From the NCBI GenBank assembly GCA_050084515.1, contig CM114271.1, positions 59,396,001-59,460,000 on the forward strand: 64,000 bases of DNA. Reading direction: 5' to 3'. The notes beneath the pieces are model-generated. The model had not been told where the DNA came from. It saw nothing but the letters and a program-made list of their open reading frames with translations, and did no database searches. Shown one piece after another: positions 10,711 through 21,770 of the stretch (its first letter is position 1; each line of letters opens with the position of its first letter). This stretch comes from Blasia pusilla. Its lineage: Eukaryota; Marchantiophyta; Marchantiopsida; Blasiales. Both the position numbers and the translations under genes were made by a program.

Positions 10711-12965
10711 ATGGCTAAGAGACAGCGAACCATGAGCAAAATGTTGGCCAAAGACGTAAGCCAAGACTTTACCGAGAACTCAAGCCGGTCAGGGTCCTCG
10801 GATGGGAGGGAAAATGGGAATTCTGGTACTCTTTCCAGTAGTCTAATTGAGAAGAATCAACTGGCTTGGAAGGATGTCTGGTATAGCTTATTTGACTGGA
10901 TAGAGTTTCATGCAGAATCTGGTAGAATATTTTGTAAGGTTTGTAGACAAGGAAAGGGTAAGAATTCCTTTGCAAGGGATGGTGCCATAAAGCGTAAGGT
11001 TTCAGCCTTCTTAGATCATGGCAAATCGATTGAGCATATGAAACTTTCTTGGGCTGCTAATATAGGACACAGGTTGATGGCCAAGGCCATTGCCACTACT
11101 AATCGGACTTGTGACGAAGCCTTGTTAACATTGTTCAAGTGTGCATACTTCATCGCCAAGGAATCATTGGCTTTTGCCAAATTCCCGAATCTGTGTAAGT
11201 TGTTACTTTCGGTGAATGCACCAATTACCCGAGATTTATACCAAGATGAGAAGACTTGTGCTGATATGTGTTATTATATCAGTCAAGTAGTGCATAGAAG
11301 GACACTTTTAAAAGTTCAACAATCTCCTTTCTTGGGATCATGATTGACGAGTCCACTGATATTTCAGTAACGGGCCATCTCGTTGAATTTGCAACTTACT
11401 TGTTAGAAGGGCAGGTTGAGAATTCGTTCTTAGGATTGTTGCAATGTCCAGAGAAGTGTTCAAATGCCATTACTAACAATCTTTTGGAGTTGATCAAGGA
11501 CTCGGGACTAGAGAGTTCAAAGATGGTGGCTTTTGGATCAGACGGAGCCTCAACTATGGTAGGTAGTCAGAATGGAGTAGCATCTCAGTTGAAGTTGAAA
11601 GCAAACCCATTTTTGCTCTCTGTACATTGTGTTGCACATAGGAACAATCTTGCTTCTCTATAGATACATCTTTACAAAAGTTGTAAAGATGTATCTATAG
11701 AGATTGATTCCATCTTGAATTCTGTAGCTGGATACTTTAGAAGGTCCTCAAAGAGGAAGTGTGCTCTTGCAACTTTGCAAGAGAAGTTGAATGACTCTCA
11801 GAAGGTCATGAGGAGATATCATAAAATTCGTTGGTTGTCTCGATGGCAAGCCGTGACTACTTTGTGCGACTCCTTGAAATCTGTTCTCACCTATTTCAGG
11901 GACATTCCCCGCTCTGAAGATGATGGTAATGCTACTAACATGTACAACAAGCTCAGATCATTTGAAATGATCTATCAGTTGTACTTTTTGGCAGACATAT
12001 TGTTTATCCTTGCTAATTTGAGTAAGGTTTTCCAATACAAATTTGTAGATGTTAGTACTATTGGTAGTATTGTGAATTCTGAGATAGCCTCTATTACAAT
12101 GAACTTTGTAATGGAGAATCATGACTTGAATGCTTCTACATTCTCTGAAGAAACATGTTATCATCTCTTACCTGATTTTGGACCTCCTGGTGGATACTTG
12201 AAAGGACTGCAATATGAGATTAGGGGAAGAAAGTTCCATAGCATAGAAATGTCGAGAGATCGTACGGGAAAGGATTTACAGGCTGCTCTAACTTTCCAGA
12301 AGAACTTTGCTGAGAATGTATGTGTAGCCTTACATGATAGATTTAGGGATAATAGTTTGATAGGTGCAATGAAAATTCTGAATCCTCTTCATATGCCCTC
12401 AAGGTTAGTAAGGTTGAATAGTTGGGATTGCAAGGAAGTGGATGATCTTTGCGCACATTTTGGAAGGGAAACGCCTTGTAGGGGTCACTTGCAACCACCT
12501 CTTGTGAATTCAGCAAGTGTGAAGTCTGAGTTTCAATCCTTTAAGCTCATGGCCACCACAGAATGGAAAGATAGAAACTTTCGAGATTTGTGGGCAATGG
12601 TAAGTTGGAGCCCATCTCTGCAATGTAAGTTCTCTAATTTGCTTGTATTAGCTAACATTGCTAGGGTACAATGTGTGAGTACTGCAATTTGTGAGAGAGC
12701 TTTCTCTGTGCAGAATTTGATCAAGACAAAAAGTCGTAATCGATTGACGACTAAGCATTTAGATGCTGCTCTCACGATAGCTTTAGAGGATAAGATACTT
12801 GATTACGAGGATTTGTTGGTAGAATCAATAATTCTTTGGAAAAATTCTGCTAACTTTAGATATGTGTATTCTAATCCAGAGAAATATGTGAAAGGTAAGG
12901 ATGATACTCCATTGGAAGTTGCAAATGTAGAGGATTCTCCAAGTGCCCCAATTTCAAATGTTTAG
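10711..12965 (+). pseudogene. hAT transposase, ZNF862-like (one frameshift, one stop)
   Basis: A single-exon frame from ATG 10711 to TAG 12965 encodes about 750 residues in three pieces. The N-terminus has a TTF-type zinc-binding pattern: CKVC at about residues 72-75, followed by His residues in FLDHGKSIEH. The RNase H-like core shows IMIDESTD, FGSDGAST and VHCVAHR, carrying the first two catalytic Asp. The C-terminus has the hAT dimerisation block with STAICERAFS, which supplies the Glu. A one-base loss near 11335 shifts frame at the LGIMIDES motif, and TAG 11661-11663 interrupts the frame after NNLASL. Both breaks are recent-looking because everything else is open. A diverged paralogue lies at 19605-21770 on the minus strand. 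Confidence 0.9.
11655..11703. repeat. Perfect 23-bp inverted repeat inside the hAT ORF, containing the stop
   Basis: The arms 11655-11677 and 11681-11703 are exact reverse complements with a 3-base loop (AAG). The right arm encodes conserved transposase residues (CKDVSIE). The left arm holds the in-frame TAG at 11661. In the paralogue at 20761-20820 the sequence matching the left arm is unrelated to an inverted copy, which points to replacement by template switching. Confidence 0.95.
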
Positions 12966-12993
12966 TTGGTGGGAAAAGAGAGATGTGAGAGGT

Positions 12994-13048
12994 CCCTTTC
13001 ATAATACATTGAAGTTTTGTTCTAAATCTTCAACGTATTATGAAGGGG
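12994..13048. repeat. 21-bp inverted repeat just after the hAT stop codon
   Basis: The arms 12994-13014 and 13028-13048 match at 19 of 21 positions around a 13-base loop. It starts 29 bp after the transposase stop and could form a strong RNA hairpin in the 3' untranslated region. Confidence 0.85.
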
Positions 13049-13054
13049 TAGGAT

Positions 13055-13105
13055 CCTTGGCTCCCGATTGGGTGGAGGCCAGGCCAGGTTCAATTCCTGC
13101 CAAGG
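13055..13105 (+). other. Short tRNA-like segment with pol III box B motif
   Basis: GGTTCAATTCC (13087-13097) fits the box B consensus. Flanking CCTTGGC (13055-13061) and GCCAAGG (13099-13105) pair as a 7-bp closing stem, and the box B sits in a short stem-loop. At 51 nt it is too short for a complete tRNA and no anticodon arm is evident. It may be a remnant of a tRNA-derived SINE or chance. Confidence 0.2.
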
Positions 13106-13488
13106 ATATTACATGTGGGGTTTAGGGAGGAAAGAGTTTAGGGACCCAAGGAGATGGAACCGGGAATTAGAAGAAATCATGGAGTGAGTGTAGGAACTGT
13201 TTGAGCAAGAAATATCAATGGGGAAAATATACAGAGGGCAAAATTTTTTTTTAGCCGGTTCATATTCTAGCTACCGGAAAGTTTCCGAGGTTGTCTGAAA
13301 ACTTTTTGAAATCTGCCGGGAAAGTTTTTTAAAAGATGGATAATCACTGGGGAAAAAATAAAATATCAGATATTGCCGCCTGAAAAAATTGCTGCCTTTT
13401 TTTCCCGATTAACATTTCCCTAAAACCGTCCTACTTTAAGGTTTTCCGGCAACCAGCGGGTTACCGCCAAAAACCTCCCCGGACCTTG

Positions 13489-13496
13489 TATGGGAT
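13489..13496. repeat. Right target site duplication of the hAT element
   Basis: TATGGGAT, identical to 8591-8598. Confidence 0.9.
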
Positions 13497-15912
13497 TAGT
13501 AAATAGGAATGCCCACTTTTGTCTTACCCTGGCCGGGTTTGGCCTCTTTTCATTTTTGCCTTCTCTTTTTCCTCCAGCCGCCGGCCGTCACTTGCAAAAA
13601 GAAAGAACCGAGGCAGCTACTCCCTTGGTGGGCCGACGGTAGACGTGACTCCAGGTCCAAAGTGGAAAAGGATCTGAGCCTCCAATGGTAGGTCAGTATA
13701 AAATTCTAGAAAGCCAAAAGGTGCTCTGAATCCGCGAGTGAACTTCACACGGTTTGCTCGCACGATGTAGGGTTACTTCCGAGGTGAGCTAATATAGACG
13801 TTCCTGCAAATGTTGACTTTTCACAACGTTTGAACATCCATCTCATTTGGATGAATTCTCCAGTATGATGTCACGGCACTGTGGTGCTCCAATTGGATCG
13901 CTACAAGGGCGAGATATGGATGGCGGAGGAGGTTGCTCTGGTTGATTTCATCGTCAAGAATCGAGACTCATACCGGCTCCTCGAGCACGGTCGTTGAATC
14001 GAAAATAATATATCTGGGACTCAGCAGCACGTCTGTGGCAAAGAACGAACGAGAGTACATGATGCCCGCAAGAGATGGAAGTTCATAGAACCATGGACTT
14101 CGTGTGGGAGTTCGGACGGTTGCTCTGCATGTCCTGTGGCAGGCCTATGGCAATCGTCTTCCACTTTCACACTGTTAATATAGTGACTCTGATGGATTGA
14201 GCGGGGGAGAAGATTTGGAGGATTTCAAACCCTGTTCCGAGTTGACGAATCGAGAAGAAGATGAACCTCCAGATTGCCCACCACTCTCTGCGGAGTAATC
14301 CAAACTCTCAGAGGTGGGATCTACTTATTAGAAATCTAGTGTAGTCTTTTGGTTACGTCAACTAAACCGGGATGTTTCCCAGCGTATATCAACTGTGAAA
14401 AACGAATCGGAATCCGGAAGAAACTAAACCTGTAGTTTGCCCATGGACTTCGCGTGGTAGAATTGGAAGTAGAAATGTCGATATCTAAAACATGGGCACA
14501 CTCTTTGAACATTAGGTTTTATTGTTCCCTTCCAAAACCAAGGTTCAACGTCTCAAGATAATGATCTCAGTTGCAGCCGCGCTCACTTGCTGGGAGTTGA
14601 TGATCGTACTGCGAGACTTTCGCAGATCACAAAAGTAGAGACGTGAGATCTGCGTAGAAGTGGGTGAGCGGGGGGAGTTGGACGTCGTGCGTGGATCTTT
14701 AAAGATGTGTGCGGTGAGTCGGAGATCCGCTAATCGGATAAACAACGTGATCCAATTGCAATCCAGAAAAAGAGGAGAAATTTTTGTTAGTTGGTAAGTA
14801 GTTTCGCGAGATTCTCGGCCATAGCAGACCTGGAGTTACGTAAGATCTCGTAGTTGTCGTACCTAAGAAAATGTGCGGTAGAATTATAAGAGAAATTATG
14901 GAACAAAACAGGTCATACATGCTTTGGGGGTGTCGTGAAGGTGTTCTATCCCCGTGACGGTTGCTGGGAGCAGTGGTGTGACCTTTTAGAACAGATGGTA
15001 GGATGCTTGTTGGGAAAACGCTGTCGGCCCAGTTCTCGATTTTCGCGAGGTTACGGGATGACATCATGAGAGCGGGACATCCCGTAGTACACACAGGAGT
15101 GAAACTGGGAGTACAGAGCGCCGAGAAGTGGGGATCATTTGGTCATTCACGAAGGAAGGGTCTAGGTGTGCGACTTACGGATGAATGAAATACGTTTGGA
15201 AAGATGACCGCAACAGATTTCCATGAAATCTGTTGCAGGTGCTACGAAATAGAAGATGGTTGAGTGAGCAAGCGAGGTCCATACGGAAGTAAGGAGGTGG
15301 GACCTCGGACCGGACCTTACTGCAAAGGCGTAGAGGCTTTTGTGGCAGTGAGCTACCTGGCCCCCCTCGGAAGATGTACAGAGACTATATTGTAGTTTCT
15401 AGAGCAACGCTCGTTCCATTCTGTGGCGAGAGCGGCTGGACGAGCTCGTTGGTAGGGTTCTAGTTAGGTTTGTTTTTGGAACAATTGGTCATTGGTGAGA
15501 GCGCTTGGGGAGCTTCTTCTGAGATTGAAACACGCACAGCACGGACTGTTGGATCGGGATGGGGTTGGTTCTCCTGTACACGGAGGCTTGGATGTTCTTG
15601 GTAAGGTGAGGCTTGAACATTGAAGGAATTGAAGGTAGGATTTAAACGGTCAGGGATAGATTTCATGTTTAGGAGATTGGAGAAAGCTCAATCCCAGATC
15701 TTCACAGCGATGAAGAACTTCCGTTGACTCTCTTTTCCGCCAGTCTCTCATCCAGTGCATGAATCCCCCAGCGAATTGTGCCCCTAATTTCTGTAATATT
15801 CGGAGCTGGGGAGGCAAGCTACTGTCCTCTCAGCTTCTGATCTCAACGAGCAGCTCCCGCCATTCTCAGTGTTCCCAGAATCGCGATCAACGCAGAAGGA
15901 CCGTGCAACGTG
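13497..15912 (+). promoter_or_regulatory. Upstream region of the MTP1-like gene
   Basis: About 2.4 kb without a recognisable coding exon or transposon lies between the hAT element and the transporter ATG. A TATA-like TATAAAA occurs at 13697-13703, with a plausible leader after it. A long 5' leader containing an intron would explain the distance, but no exon borders can be fixed from sequence alone. A perfect 12-bp inverted repeat with loop CAT lies at 15210-15236. Frames on both strands here are short and do not resemble known proteins. Confidence 0.35.
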
Positions 15913-17271
15913 ATGCAGGAAGGAGAGGGAAAAACTCCTCAGAACAGGACAGCGAAGTGGGGCAGCCAAGATGATGAAGACGAACAAGAGAGAGCATCGG
16001 CGACACGGAAGCTGAAGATAGCTCTATGTGTTTGTATACTCTTCATGTTGTTGGAAATTGTGGGGGCAATTGTGGCGGGCAGTCTCGCTGTTCTATCTGA
16101 CGCCGCGCATTTGCTGTCAGATGTAGCCGGCTTTGCCATCTCGCTGTTGGCGTTGCGAGCGTCGAGATGGACAGCCACTCCCATACACACATTTGGTTAC
16201 TTTCGCCTCGAAGTTCTGGGAGCTCTGCTCTCTGTTCAAATCATCTGGCTGATGACAGGAATTATAATTTATGAGGCGATTCAGAGGCTTTTTCGAGGAA
16301 CACAGTTCGTGGATGGCGGAGTTATGTGCTTAGTTGCAAGCTTAGGAGTTGTCTTCAATCTTTTTATGATCTTCGTGCTGGGTCATGGGCATGACCATCA
16401 TCACCACGGCGACGTTCATTGCCATGGACACGCTCACGGGGAACATTCTCATGTCGTCTGCCTAAAGAACTATGCCGTCGATATTGGCGACGATGGACAA
16501 GGCCAGGGCCAGGGCCACGGGCATAAAATCCAACACAATCACGACGAGTGCCATGAGGTAGGCCATGAGGAAATGCACAATCACGAGCACAAGAAGCAAG
16601 GTCTCCTCGGCTCCACACCGCTTACCCCCCGTGAGTTGATGTTTCCGCCGCAAGAACAACCTCGTTTGGCAAGTATCTCCTCCGTAGTCGATAAGCGTGC
16701 TACCTCTGCCTCTAAGTTGCCCTCCGATGACGATGGTGGGGAAACGTCAAGTCTGGTGACAGAAAGCCATTCTCGGGGTGAGAATGGGGCAGTCGAGATG
16801 CATTCTGAAGTCAAGCAGGGTAACCACAACATCAATATCAGGGGAGCATATCTTCACGCGCTGGGAGATTTGATCCAGAGTGTGGGAGTGCTGATCACAG
16901 GAGTAGTAATCTTTTTCAAGCCCGAGTGGCAATTCATTGATCTCTTGTGCTCTTTCTTCTTCTCTATCGTCGTGATGACCACCACGATCAGAATGTCGAA
17001 GGACATCGTAAGAATTTTGATGGAAAGCACTCCTCGTGATGTGGATATCGACGTGCTGAGGAGCGGTTTGCTCCGAGTTGCCGGAGTCGTAGCGGTCCAC
17101 GAGCTTCATGTTTGGGCACTTACCACCGGCACAAACGTTCTCACTTGCCATCTGCACATCAAGCCGGAATCAGGAGGGGTGGCGAGCGACATACTTCACC
17201 ATGCCACCAGTTACTGTGCGAGTAGTCATAAGATCAAACACATCACCATCCAAATAGAGGACGCGTCGTGA
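15913..17271 (+). CDS. MTP1: Zn-CDF cation diffusion facilitator, MTP1/ZAT-like vacuolar zinc transporter
   Basis: The protein exchanges cytosolic Zn2+ for protons and in plants usually loads zinc into the vacuole. The single exon encodes 452 residues from ATG 15913. Six membrane segments are visible at about residues 36-56, 66-84, 101-124, 137-157, 316-337 and 343-364. The zinc-site pairs HxxxD are H66/D70 in segment 2 (SDAAHLLSD) and H315/D319 in segment 5 (LHALGD), as expected for Zn-type members. A His-rich cytosolic loop starts at about residue 158 (HGHDHHHH) and runs to about 230. The C-terminal cytosolic domain has VHELHVWALTTG. Length and order match the family and the frame is undisturbed. 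An AATAAA overlaps the stop codon. I use the symbol by family resemblance; MTP2/MTP3-type orthology is not excluded. Confidence 0.92.
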   Translation: MQEGEGKTPQNRTAKWGSQDDEDEQERASATRKLKIALCVCILFMLLEIVGAIVAGSLAVLSDAAHLLSDVAGFAISLLALRASRWTATPIHTFGYFRLEVLGALLSVQIIWLMTGIIIYEAIQRLFRGTQFVDGGVMCLVASLGVVFNLFMIFVLGHGHDHHHHGDVHCHGHAHGEHSHVVCLKNYAVDIGDDGQGQGQGHGHKIQHNHDECHEVGHEEMHNHEHKKQGLLGSTPLTPRELMFPPQEQPRLASISSVVDKRATSASKLPSDDDGGETSSLVTESHSRGENGAVEMHSEVKQGNHNINIRGAYLHALGDLIQSVGVLITGVVIFFKPEWQFIDLLCSFFFSIVVMTTTIRMSKDIVRILMESTPRDVDIDVLRSGLLRVAGVVAVHELHVWALTTGTNVLTCHLHIKPESGGVASDILHHATSYCASSHKIKHITIQIEDAS

Positions 17272-19604
17272 ATAAAGTTGAGGTGGGCTAACCCGAGGAA
17301 TTCCAAACGAGGTATGCCTGATCCCAAAGCCTATGTCAATCACAGTCGCCACGATGATCGACTCCCATTCAGCTTTCTGATCCATCTGTCTTTCCAACGA
17401 GTACCTCCATTCGGAGCGAGGTTGCAGATCCGCTCTACAGACGATTGACGATGCTGTCTTTCTACTTCGTGCGGACTGCATCCGAGAGATTGAACATCCA
17501 AAAATATACAGACTCGGGCAAAAAAGATTGGTTTGGTTTGGATCAGCAACCAATTGACATCAAAGTTAACAATGAGACTTAAAGCTGTCTAATGTCAAGA
17601 CTGCAATTGGAATAGAGTTGATGGCTACGACTCGATTGGGCTTTGTCCTTTCTGCTTCACAGAGAAGCATCCAGGATTTTATCACTATCCAGCTCGCGAA
17701 GTAAGTCGGCCGCATCTTTTTGCGATTCACGATTTTCTTTTGGGCGGTCAGAGCACTAAGTGACCGACCTACGACCTTAAGCTCGTAAAGTAAGCTTCGC
17801 CATGAACATGCGTCAGTAGAGTGCATTGAAGTGTTTTCAGCTTACGCACAAATCTCCTCTTTATGTACGAATCTGAGAATTAATGCACAGCCATTCTTTT
17901 TATGAAAGTCTACACTGGCGAGGAGTGTTTTCATAAGCAAAGTGTGACTGGGACAGGTGATGAGGAAGTGATGCAGAGCTTGACTGCTATGCTAGTTCAT
18001 CATTCAGCTGTACTGCTGAAAATACATCCTACAGTTCTGCATCATTTGCACAGCAGCAAAATTCTCAAATTCCAAATCAATCTATCCACGCATCCCGGTG
18101 GTGGAGCTTGGGTCGACTTGTTTTAATCAGTTGAGTAGCGAGTACTTAAGATGGTCAAATATCGGTGTTAGATTATTTTGTGTTCACCTAAGATTTTTTG
18201 AGGGAAAAGTAGAGTGTGGGACCACCACACATCATGTCATTCACAAGAATCTTACGGAGATCCACAGCCAGACAAACTCGAGGAGTACATTTCAAGAAAA
18301 TCCAGTCTAGATCTTACGTGTAGATGCGAACCGATACCTATCAACTCGAGTTCACTTCTTTCAAGGAATTTCCTGCAAGACCCCGCCACGGATCACTCAC
18401 AGGCTTGAACATGATAGTGTAACTCTACTTTCGCACTTTATTGTCCTACACCCCACCATGGATTCTTCCTGTGGCCTCAATAGTAGCTGTGTACGATCTC
18501 GTTCCTACATCTTCTCTGCACTAGACCGATGTACAATAAATCATAATATCAGAGATGGAAGGAACTTGGTTGGCATTCACCGCAAGGTTTCCTTTCACCG
18601 ATCCTCGCGAGTGCACATGAAGGACCATGGTTTACGAAAATGAAAGAGTGTGCCGTTTCACTCACGAGAATCTTGAGTGACAGATTTGTGCTCAGTAAGC
18701 TCCACACACGGACGAAGCAAGTGAAGAACAGTGGTCAGACAATCATATTCTTGTTTTCGCAATCAAACTCTTGTACTCGTCCTTGCACTGGCGCGAGGAG
18801 GTTTTCTTGGTTTCTTAGAAATTATTGATTCTACATCGGGTGTGAGAGTGAAAGGGGTAGGTTTAGGTCATGGGATGAGGGTGCACAACAAGCGAGAACT
18901 ACCTATTGTAGTGAAGTCTGATGCCACAAAAGAATTGTGGGGGTGGTATTATAATTCTTTCCAAACTCGGAGAGCATACCATGGTTTTGCAGCCTCATCC
19001 CATGGTGCGACGAATTCCTCTAGCTTTGCATCTCTAAAATTTGGTACGGCTATTACAGATAGGTTGAGTTTTTAGGGTTTTCTATTGGTGCTTCCACGTC
19101 CCCGAAAAGTGCCGTCCATGAATGAGCATTTTGCATTGGTGGTTCCATGTCCCCAGCAAGTGCAGTCAATGCAAAAAATCACGCGTTTGTCTCTCTCGGC
19201 TCGAGTAGTGCATTATTTTTACTCCTTCCAACCTCCCGCCTAGCTAACTCGAGGTTAGACTCCTGCAAAGTGCTCATGCAAAACCAGCCGTCCAAAGCCT
19301 GCACCTTCCACTCCACTAGAGTTCTCTTATGAGAGACATGGTATTAATAAATCATTTAATCTGTTATCCAAAATAGAACTTCACACGTCGCGATTTCGAC
19401 TTACCCGAGGATGAATAGGTGCGAGGCCTTCCAACAATCCTCCCCAAGAAAATTTTTAGAAAGGAAGCCTATCTACTAGCTTCTTCTTATTGTACCTTCA
19501 GGTTTCCTTGGCAAGAGTTGAACACACATCAAATTGACAAGTCAAGAGATGAGGCAACGCATTTTGTTTCTTCTTGAGAGACTATTCATGTATCTATGCG
19601 GATT
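17272..19604. other. Intergenic region after MTP1, no gene recognised
   Basis: The first few hundred bases should be the transporter 3' untranslated region. Frames on both strands are short and unlike known proteins. A short imperfect duplication of about 57 bp occurs near 19085 and 19142 (ATTGGTGSTTCCAYGTCCCC). A 12-bp inverted pair, CATGGGATGAGG near 18868 and its complement near 18992, spans about 130 bp and could mark a small foldback element. Confidence 0.4.
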
Positions 19605-21770
19605 AGAATACAAGTACTAAAAATCCATTGAAATTTTCCACAAAACGACAAATTCAGCCAACATGTTGTTATAGTTAGTTGCAAGTTCTTCTAAGGAGAT
19701 CCTCAATACAACATGTAGATGTTTAGCACCTAATCTATTACAAGTTTTAGTCTTTATCAATATCTAAATTGAGAAAGCCCTCTCATTTATGGTAGTGCTA
19801 ACACATTAAACCTTTGCAACATTAGCCAAAACAAGTAAGTTAGCAAACTTACATTGTAAAGTGGGGTTCCAACTCATAATTGCCCATAAATTTGTCAAAT
19901 TACAATCTCTCCATTCGGTGATAGCCATTTTCTTGACAACAAAAGAATATATGACAAAGAATTGCAACAAGGGTTGCAAATGTCCCCTTAATAGCAACTC
20001 ACACCCAACAATATCCACACAAGTCTTCCAAGGTCTTACATCTCCAACTTTTAAACCCAACTTGTCGGGAGGGCATGCGTAACAGTGTAAGGGGTTTAAA
20101 AAAAAATCTCATTGAACTATGAGATTGTTATCCCGTAAAGCTAAACTTACACTTTCAACATATGATTTATGAAATAAGAGAGCAACCTCCAAGTCTTTGA
20201 TTGTGAGGTCTTTCAACATATCTATGCTATGAAACACACTACCCTTAATCTTAGAGTGCAAATATCTAAGATATCCGTTAGGGTCCCAAATCAATTAACT
20301 GGGACATGATAACACGTTTCTTTAAAAATATAGATGTTTTCAAATCTTGACTTTCCATAAAAAAAATTCATGGTAATAGAAGCAATCCCTAGACTAATAA
20401 TGCTACCAATAGTACTAACATCAACAAGCTTGTATTGAAGATCTTACTCAAGTTAGCAAGGCCGGAAAGAATATTAGCTAGAAAATATAAATGATAGATC
20501 ACTTTGAATGATCTTAACTTATTGTATAAAATTTAGGCATTACCCTTGTCTTTTAAAGAAGAAATATCCTCAAAGTATGTCAACATAGACTCAAGAGAAT
20601 CATACAATGAGAATACAACTTGCCAATGTGACAACCATCTTATCTTATGATCTCTCTTCATGACTTATTGAGAGTCATTCAACTTCTCTTGAAATGATGT
20701 TGGATTTGCTTTCATGTTTACGACGTGCTGAAATATCCTACTAAGGCATTCAGAATAGAATCAATTTCTATTGACATGACTTTACAATTAGGTGGTCTTG
20801 TTGTCAAAGCCACGAGAATTTTTTTTGCATGTTACAAAATGGATTGAAAGGACAAACAGGTTTACCTTTTGCTTCAATTGAGAACCTTCCCCAATTTAGC
20901 TATCTACCGTTGTAGAGGCGCCATCAAAACCAAATGCAACAATTCTTGAATGATCTAGCCCTCCATCTTTGATAAATTCCAACGAACTATTAGTGATTGT
21001 ATTAGAACATTAGATTAACAAAAAAACCCTAAAACAACACTCGATGTGATGCTCTAGAAATGTTGTGAACACAACCAAATGCCTTATTGCGGAGATATCC
21101 TTAGATTCCTCAATCATAATACAAAAGAAGGGAGATGATTGAACCTCGATTGAACTCTAGCAAGAGTATTAGTCCTCTTCATCAAAATTTGGCTTATGAA
21201 AAAACACATCTCACAAAAAATCTTCTCATCTTGATAAAGGTCCTTGGCTATAGGTGGATTCACAACAAGTAATAACTTAGAGAGAGCCGTGAAGTTTGAG
21301 AAGCGCATGGCCTCCTTTGCAAGAAAGTGTGTACACTTCAATAAAGTCAAGAGAGCAACCTTACATGTGCGGTTGGATGTAGTGATGGCCTTCATCATAG
21401 ATTTTTTAGTTCCATTGGTTGACCAAACAAGCTTTATGTGCTCATTTGACTTTGCATGATCTGTGAATGCCAAAACTTTATATATACTGGATTGCACCAT
21501 CCCTAGTGAGTACATTCTTTCCTTTACCTCTTCTACAAACATTACAATGGATCCTCCCACTCACTATATCAAAGTGTATCTAATCGGAATTGTATACCAC
21601 TCATCCTTCCAAGCTACATGGTTTTTCTTAGACATATATGCATTGCTACCCAACGTACTTAGGTCTTCCCTCTCATTAGAAGATCCCGAAAAAGCTATGA
21701 CATTGGATTGTTCATTGGGAATCTCCTTCCATAAAAAAATATTTATAGTTTTAAGGCGTTTGGCCATACC
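19605..21770 (-). pseudogene. Old hAT transposase remnant, same family as 10711-12965
   Basis: The minus-strand frames parallel the intact copy from end to end: MAKRLKTINIF and HVAWKDEWY near 21767-21600, ITTSNRTCKVALLTLLKC and PPIAKDLYQDEK near 21400-21230, an IEIDSIL region near 20770, WRDCNLTNLWAIMSW and LVLANVAK near 19920-19806, and INERAFS near 19770. There are many stops and frameshifts. No terminal repeats or target duplication were found. It lies in opposite orientation to the complete hAT, with MTP1 between them. Confidence 0.85.

Larger units (their letters stand above)
8599..13488 (+). mobile_element. Complete hAT DNA transposon, 4,890 bp
   Basis: The element begins CAACGTCCGGGGAG (8599-8612) and ends with the reverse complement of CAAGGTCCGGGGAG (13475-13488), so the terminal inverted repeats match at 13 of 14 bases. 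It is flanked by identical 8-bp duplications. Both subterminal regions (about 8599-8900 and 13240-13488) are rich in CCGG-containing motifs, as expected for transposase binding sites. Internal parts in order are a GC-rich leader with two nested tandem duplications, one transposase ORF, and a short 3' region with a hairpin and a pol III box B-like motif. All four markers (TSD, TIR, subterminal motifs, ZNF862-like transposase) agree. Confidence 0.9.

Noticed and set aside
14699-15094. 131-codon minus-strand ORF upstream of MTP1
   Set aside because: No recognisable domain, and it lies in the likely transporter leader.
16364-17157. Minus-strand ORFs of 84-136 codons inside MTP1
   Set aside because: Shadows of the zinc transporter reading frame, arising from His/Gly/Asp codon bias.
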